Below, piece after piece: positions 5,138 to 6,202 of a stretch of 6,202 nt of DNA. Position 1 is the stretch's first letter, and every line of letters starts with the position of its first letter. The notes beneath the pieces were generated by a model that was given only the letters and a program-made list of their open reading frames with translations, searched no databases and had not been told where the DNA came from. This DNA comes from JBDHXE01 sp039810525 (lineage in GTDB: Bacteria; Bacteroidota; Ignavibacteria; Kapaibacteriales; UBA2268): contig JBDHXE010000144.1 of the NCBI GenBank assembly GCA_039810525.1, positions 1-6,202 on the forward strand, given 5' to 3'. The position numbers and the translations under genes are program-made.

Positions 5138-6202
5138 ATGAAAAAGTTATTGATAACTATAGTTTTATTATCATATAGTTTGTCATTTGCTCAATTTAAA
5201 CTCGACAATTGGGTGTCTTATAGTTCAAGAGTTAAAATTAATGGCATCGCCACTGACAATAATAATAATTTGTGGTTTGCTACCGATGGAGGAATTTTTT
5301 CTAAAAATATTGACAATGATACAGAGAATATATTTACTAATGTAGAATCCCTCATTTCTAATCAAATATCATCTATATATTACGATAGTACTTCCAGAAG
5401 AGTGTATGCTGGGTCTAATGATGGAACTTTAGAAATATATGAAAACAATAAATGGACTCATATCTCCGATATTAAAAATCAAAAATTTTCTAATGCCCAG
5501 ATTAATAAAATCATAAATTATAATAATAAAATTTATATTGCTGGTGGATTTGGTCTTGCTATTTTCGATCCACAGAATTTAGTATTTCTGGAATCTATCT
5601 TCAAGATTGGTAGCTTTTCTACAAATGCTGTTGTCAATGACTTTATTATATTTGATAATACTATATGGGTAGCTACTGATGAAGGTATTGCATATGCTTC
5701 ACTGAAAGACTTCATATCCAACCCTAAATCTTGGAAAAACTTTACTACTAAAGAAGGCTTATACCAAAATAAAGTTTATAGTATAGTTAATTATGATAAC
5801 AAACTTTTCATTATGTCAGAAAGATTTATATTAACTTATGATGGACAAACATTTGAACAATTTGCCGAGTCATTAGAGCCTTTTCAGAGTATGGTTGTCA
5901 TTAATCAGGAACTCTATTATGCTAATATTTACAAAATTTTTGATAAATCGAAAATTGAGCTAAACATTAACAACTCAGATTTAATAAATAAAATATACGG
6001 TGATTATCATAATAATACACCTCGAATATTAATAGCTTATGAAAACTATGGATATGGAATATATCAAAATAATGAATTTAAATATTACTTACCCAACTCG
6101 CCAGTCTCTAACAATATTAAAGACATCAAAATAGATTCTGATGGTAAAGTATGGATTGCTTCTGGATTTGGTGCTTCAAGTAAAGGATTTTCAAGCTATG
6201 AT
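5138..6202 (+). CDS. Secreted PorZ-like beta-propeller protein, truncated by the window edge
   Basis: The frame is open for 355 codons from ATG 5138 to the right edge without a stop. It has a signal peptide (K2-K3, hydrophobic 4-17, probable cut Ala18/Gln19). Repeated blade-like units carry the pattern W-x-A-[TS]-x-x-G-[IL], as in two-component-regulator propellers: LWFATDGGIF (45-54), RVYAGSNDGTLEIY (88-101), KIYIAGGFGLAIFD (131-144), TIWVATDEGIAYASL (175-189), KLFIMSERFILTYDG (222-236), RILIAYENYGYGIY (296-309) and KVWIASGFGA (337-346). The order of the first blades, with ISDIKNQK followed by GGFGLAIFDPQN, resembles the N-terminal propeller of PorZ, the surface component of the type IX secretion attachment complex. 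A full PorZ would have a second propeller and a C-terminal sorting domain, which would lie outside the window. A different propeller protein carrying a type IX sorting signal is the main alternative. Transcription may come from the ribH promoter. Confidence 0.8.
   Translation, partial: MKKLLITIVLLSYSLSFAQFKLDNWVSYSSRVKINGIATDNNNNLWFATDGGIFSKNIDNDTENIFTNVESLISNQISSIYYDSTSRRVYAGSNDGTLEIYENNKWTHISDIKNQKFSNAQINKIINYNNKIYIAGGFGLAIFDPQNLVFLESIFKIGSFSTNAVVNDFIIFDNTIWVATDEGIAYASLKDFISNPKSWKNFTTKEGLYQNKVYSIVNYDNKLFIMSERFILTYDGQTFEQFAESLEPFQSMVVINQELYYANIYKIFDKSKIELNINNSDLINKIYGDYHNNTPRILIAYENYGYGIYQNNEFKYYLPNSPVSNNIKDIKIDSDGKVWIASGFGASSKGFSSYD

Noticed and set aside
1..6202. CRISPR array, insertion sequence, tRNA, or a new defence or mobile system
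   Set aside because: No regularly spaced direct repeats, transposase motifs, terminal repeats or tRNA-like folds were seen; base composition is even and the genes are mostly housekeeping or export-related.

Overview
The window is AT-rich and densely coding. It holds four complete genes and two genes cut by the window edges. The genes suggest a bacterium of the Bacteroidota / Kapabacteria / Ignavibacteria group. The evidence is a PorZ-like beta-propeller protein of the kind linked to type IX secretion, two signal peptides with Ala-Gln at the probable cleavage point, a lipoprotein FKBP isomerase, and a TAnnTTTG promoter-like box in front of ribH. The IspG enzyme is the compact two-domain form. 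From memory, most Bacteroidota and Chlorobi have the long form with an inserted middle domain, so a lineage beside classical Bacteroidota is more likely. This placement is inference, not proof.

Layout, left to right: (1) 2-292, the C-terminal end of a protein whose tail resembles the tail of Bacteroidota rhomboid proteases; (2) 347-1492, ispG, of the non-mevalonate isoprenoid pathway; (3) 1493-1627, an intergenic region with a near-consensus TTGACA-17-TATAAA promoter candidate and an all-A/T inverted repeat; (4) 1628-3697, an exported S9A prolyl oligopeptidase with an intact Ser-Asp-His triad; (5) 3698-3764, a convergent gap with a strong 12-bp hairpin, probably a terminator shared by both strands; (6) 3765-4481 on the minus strand, an FKBP-type peptidyl-prolyl isomerase lipoprotein; (7) 4482-4623, a divergent promoter region; (8) 4624-5091, ribH (lumazine synthase); (9) 5138-6202, the N-terminal 355 residues of a secreted PorZ-like beta-propeller protein that runs off the right edge.

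The genes do not form one pathway. ispG and ribH are cytoplasmic cofactor or isoprenoid housekeeping genes. The oligopeptidase, the FKBP lipoprotein and the propeller protein are exported and act in the periplasm or at the surface. ribH and the propeller gene are 46 nt apart on one strand with no evident terminator or promoter between them, so they may be co-transcribed. I found no CRISPR array, tRNA or rRNA, insertion sequence, recognisable riboswitch, or clear new defence or mobile system. The observations most worth checking are the PorZ-like protein, the compact IspG with an extended N-terminus, the ribH promoter region, and an Asn at a substrate-pocket position of the oligopeptidase.
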